Shown: one piece after another, positions 47,113 to 49,653 of the stretch
Layout of the letters: each line of letters begins with the position of its first letter
Position numbering within the stretch: position 1 is the stretch's first letter
IMG/VR virus record: IMGVR_UViG_3300046790_000019
Location: 1-49,653 of that record
Strand: one strand, 5' to 3'
DNA length: 49,653 nt
DNA from: a virus
Program-made: the position numbers and the translations under genes
The notes under the pieces: generated by a model
What the model was told of the DNA's origin: nothing
Seen by the model: only the letters and a program-made list of their open reading frames with translations
Database searches by the model: none

Positions 47113-47160
47113 TGGTTTTGTCTCCTAAAATTTTTTCACGCGCCCGCATTTTGTAACTAT
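47113..47160 (-). repeat. Duplicated leader, copy 2
   Basis: Second copy of the AT-rich leader described at 42967-43012, ahead of the zinc-ribbon gene. Confidence 0.6.
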
Positions 47161-47164
47161 GAAC
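47153..47164. promoter_or_regulatory. Degenerate CTAG operator
   Basis: GTAACTATGAAC, one mismatch to GTNNCTAGNNAC, 41 nt before the start at 47112 and touching the stop of the XF1762 gene. Placement matches 43006-43017. Confidence 0.45.
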
Positions 47165-47640
47165 TAGCGGTCTATTTCCCACAAGACCCGGTCGACGCCG
47201 CCGTTGCCCTTGGCGTCGCGCATCGCCACCAGGCGCGGGTCTTTGGTGTGGTCGGCCCATGAGCCGCGAGCCGGGATGTCCTTGACCCGCCGCCAGCCGG
47301 CGGCGCGCAGGCTGACGCCCAGCTCGCGGCCTTGCGTGTAGGTGATGCAGCGGCGGTAGCCCATTGCCTTGCCACAGCGCCATGCGGCCCCGTAGAGCAT
47401 CGAATTGACGTTCGGGGTGCCATCGGTGCAGCTCCGCGTCACTTCCAGCGTCAGGCCGTCGTCGTAGGCCCGCGCAATCGGGCGGCCCGCCATGACGACG
47501 CCGACCAGCACGTCGCCGGCGTCGACGCCGATGGAGAACTTGTGGCCCCTCGGCGGCTTGTTGTGGCGGTGCAGCGTCTCGACGAAGGCGCAGGCCTGCT
47601 TCAGCGTGATCGGCCGGATGGTCAACTTCACAGACCCCAT
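47164..47640 (-). CDS. XF1762 family protein
   Basis: 158 aa. Unmistakable family pattern: RPITLKQACAFVETLHRHNKPPRGHKFSIGV, VMAGRPIARAYDDGLTLEVTRSCTDGTPNVNSMLYGAAWRCGKAMGYRR and SLRAAGWR. The family looks like a diverged acyltransferase-type fold and is common in phages, but its function is unknown. ATG 47640 overlaps the polymerase 3' end by 13 nt. Confidence 0.85.
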   Translation of the reverse strand: MGSVKLTIRPITLKQACAFVETLHRHNKPPRGHKFSIGVDAGDVLVGVVMAGRPIARAYDDGLTLEVTRSCTDGTPNVNSMLYGAAWRCGKAMGYRRCITYTQGRELGVSLRAAGWRRVKDIPARGSWADHTKDPRLVAMRDAKGNGGVDRVLWEIDR

Positions 47641-49653
47641 GATGTCTTGTTCTTCGAATAGAACCGCCCGATTGTCGTCTCTGCCGCGATGGGCAGACCC
47701 TTCGTCCATGCGAACCCCTTCTCCATCGTTTTCCGCAAGATCGCAGCTGCGCGTTCGGCGTCCTTCTCAGCCGTGTGCGTCAGGATTTCATCGTGCGTAT
47801 GCAGCCGCGTCGGCATCCAGCCGGCGGTGGCGTGCAGCGCCTCCAGCCGCACCAGGGTGCCGCGCAGGATGTCGGCGGCGGCCGCCTGCGTGACGTTCTC
47901 GGCGAACAGCCCGGGCCACAGCTTCATGCGGCCCATGTCGCGGGAAAACATCAGCTCGCGGCGATAGCCCTCGACCTCGCCGGTGTCCTCGTCGACGATC
48001 TCGACCATTTCCCACTTGATGCGGCGGTAGGTCAGGAATCGGCCTGACGGCAACTGGCAGAGCAGCGATCCGCCGAGGTAGTCCTTGAGGTAGACGAAGC
48101 CGATCAGGCCGCACTTGAACATGGTGTCGGGCGCTTCGATGGCCTTGTTGGCCGCGCCCCACAGACCATAGCTGCCGCGCTCGTCGTGGCGGCCCCAGAA
48201 GCGCGCCGCCCACGGGTTGGCGTCGCGCCACCGCTCGACCGCCGCCTTGGCCTCGTCGACCTCCAGATGCATGCCGTAGGACGCCGCCATCGCGAGCAGC
48301 GCGTTGTGGCCGCCGCCGAAGCCGCAGGCGAGGTCGACGACCTTGCCGCGCTGGCGGATTTTGCTGTCGACAGCGTCGAGCGGGATGTGGCTCAGATCGG
48401 CCGCCGTGCGCGTGTAGACATCGTATTTCTCGATCCCGGCGTCGACACGCGCAAACACCTTGAGACGCTTGTCGGCGTCCTTGTCGACGGCCAGCCACGG
48501 CGTCACCCGTGCTTCGATGTTGGCCCAATCGCCCCACACGAAAGCGTGATCGGGTTCGGCGATCAGGCTCGGTCGGATCAGCAGCGACAGCTTGCGGCTG
48601 GTCGGCGTCTCGTCGCCGAGCCGGGCGAACTCGGCCGGCGTGATACCTTCGACCAGAGCGTCGATGAGGTCTATCTCATCGCCGAAACTGTCGCGCATCA
48701 GATTGTGGACCTGGATACCCTTGGCGCTGAAGCGGCCGGTCTGCGGCGCGCCGTTGAAGACGTACTGACCCCGGATCACGCCGTCGACGTGACTGCCCAT
48801 CATGCGGCCGAATTTGGCCGGAGTTTTAGATCCACCGTAGAGCCTGATCTGGAGCACCCGCTGCGCGGCCCAGAGGTGGGATGGGAGCGTCTCCATGCTG
48901 TCGATCCACGCGAGCAGCCTGACGACGCGATTGCGCGTCAGCGACCATTTGCCGGGCTTTGTGACCTCTCCGGTTTCCTCGTCGACCTCCTCATACCGCT
49001 CGACCAGCATGTCGCGGCCCTCGGACGGCAGGACGTGGAACAACCACTCGACGATGCGCTTGACCTGATTGACCGTGGTGACGGCGCGCCCGGTTATCTC
49101 GGACAGCTCATATGCCGCGATCTTCTGGTCGGCGGCGGCCATGTGCATGGCGGCCTCGACCAGTGGCAAGTCTATACAAATGCCACGGTCGTTGATCTGC
49201 TCGGCGGCCCAGTACTCCTGCCACTCGGCGAGCGGCAGTTGCCGGGTGCGCCGGAACAGTCCGCGCATGGCGTCGATGTCGGCCCCGGCGTAGATCAGGA
49301 ACTGCTGCCACTCGGCCGGGTGCGTCTGCGGCGTCGCCACGGCGTCGGGCGCGCAGAACAGCTTGATCAGGAGCTTGCCGAGCGGGTCTTTGTGATACTT
49401 GGAGCCGCTGAACTTGGCCGCGTATTCGAGCGCCGCCGGCAGGCCGCTGGCGGCCGCCTGCACGCGGCTGTCGACGATCATGTGCGGCTCCAGCACCGGG
49501 AAGCCTCTGGTGGCGTGGTTCCAGATGTTGCGGTCGAAGTTGGCGTTGTGGGCGCAGTAGATCGCCGCGCCGTCGCGCACCTTCTCATGGAAGGCGTGGA
49601 AGTGCTTCGGCATGTCAGCCCAGCGCAGCGGGCGAGAGAAGTCGGGGACAGCG
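47628..49653 (-). CDS. Family A DNA polymerase, main part (continues across the window ends)
   Basis: The open frame enters at the right edge and holds the rest of the exonuclease domain (HNANFDRNIW, YAGADIDAMRG) and the Pol I palm: motif A DWANIEARV, motif B VVDLACGFGGGHNALLAMA, and motif C THDEIL. No 5' nuclease domain. With the 60-codon start at 1-180 the enzyme is about 731 aa, the usual length of phage Pol I with proofreading. Together with the primase-helicase it forms a self-contained replisome core. Confidence 0.93.
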   Translation of the reverse strand, partial: AVPDFSRPLRWADMPKHFHAFHEKVRDGAAIYCAHNANFDRNIWNHATRGFPVLEPHMIVDSRVQAAASGLPAALEYAAKFSGSKYHKDPLGKLLIKLFCAPDAVATPQTHPAEWQQFLIYAGADIDAMRGLFRRTRQLPLAEWQEYWAAEQINDRGICIDLPLVEAAMHMAAADQKIAAYELSEITGRAVTTVNQVKRIVEWLFHVLPSEGRDMLVERYEEVDEETGEVTKPGKWSLTRNRVVRLLAWIDSMETLPSHLWAAQRVLQIRLYGGSKTPAKFGRMMGSHVDGVIRGQYVFNGAPQTGRFSAKGIQVHNLMRDSFGDEIDLIDALVEGITPAEFARLGDETPTSRKLSLLIRPSLIAEPDHAFVWGDWANIEARVTPWLAVDKDADKRLKVFARVDAGIEKYDVYTRTAADLSHIPLDAVDSKIRQRGKVVDLACGFGGGHNALLAMAASYGMHLEVDEAKAAVERWRDANPWAARFWGRHDERGSYGLWGAANKAIEAPDTMFKCGLIGFVYLKDYLGGSLLCQLPSGRFLTYRRIKWEMVEIVDEDTGEVEGYRRELMFSRDMGRMKLWPGLFAENVTQAAAADILRGTLVRLEALHATAGWMPTRLHTHDEILTHTAEKDAERAAAILRKTMEKGFAWTKGLPIAAETTIGRFYSKNKTSWGL

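Overview
The window looks like an almost complete genome of a lytic-type, short-tailed (podovirus-like) phage with high G+C, most likely infecting an alphaproteobacterium (inferred from base composition, TTGAC-type promoter hexamers and gene families; no host gene is present). There is no integrase, phage RNA polymerase, tRNA gene, CRISPR array or reverse transcriptase that I can see. The two window ends are the two parts of one family A DNA polymerase gene. The last 10 and first 10 bases match at 9 of 10 positions, and only overlapping them (not simple end-to-end joining) keeps the polymerase frame open, so the molecule is circularly permuted or circularised, with the break inside that gene.

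Layout. (1) 1-8958, minus strand: about 25 tightly overlapping small genes, including a Lar-like zinc protein, a PAPS-reductase-like PP-loop protein, a DUF2800 RecB-like nuclease, HTH proteins and several peptides under 60 aa. (2) 9028-12057, plus strand: a VRR-NUC nuclease and a primase-polymerase/SF3 helicase, followed by an iteron-rich, partly AT-rich gap (12062-12262) that is the best origin candidate. (3) 12432-15522, minus strand: accessory genes separated by palindromes and short repeat arrays. (4) 15523-16164: a 640-bp regulatory gap full of TATACT elements and inverted repeats. (5) 16165-41474, plus strand: Gp49-like protein, tail fibre, putative lysis cassette, TerL, portal, scaffold, capsid, neck/tail proteins, T7-like internal virion proteins with two GNAT proteins, an M15 peptidase and a muramidase-like protein. 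A minus-strand P-loop gene and an HNH gene interrupt its start. (6) 41475-49653, minus strand: two DNA methyltransferase-like genes, regulators, an SNF2-type helicase, an XF1762 protein and the DNA polymerase; one Cro-like gene (45089-45370) runs the other way.

Regulation is the most distinctive aspect. A 12-bp palindrome, GTNNCTAGNNAC, occurs seven times without mismatch and at least four more times with one, nearly always in the gap upstream of a transcription unit; in several cases it lies inside or next to a recognisable -35/-10 pair. One copy sits in the promoter of the Cro-like gene, and its exact reverse complement lies upstream of the structural operon. Many minus-strand genes also share a tandem ACAGGA leader that serves as ribosome binding site. 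Together these suggest a dispersed operator network controlled by one of the phage's small HTH proteins, with replication fired from the 12-14 kb iteron region by the primase-helicase and completed by the family A polymerase.
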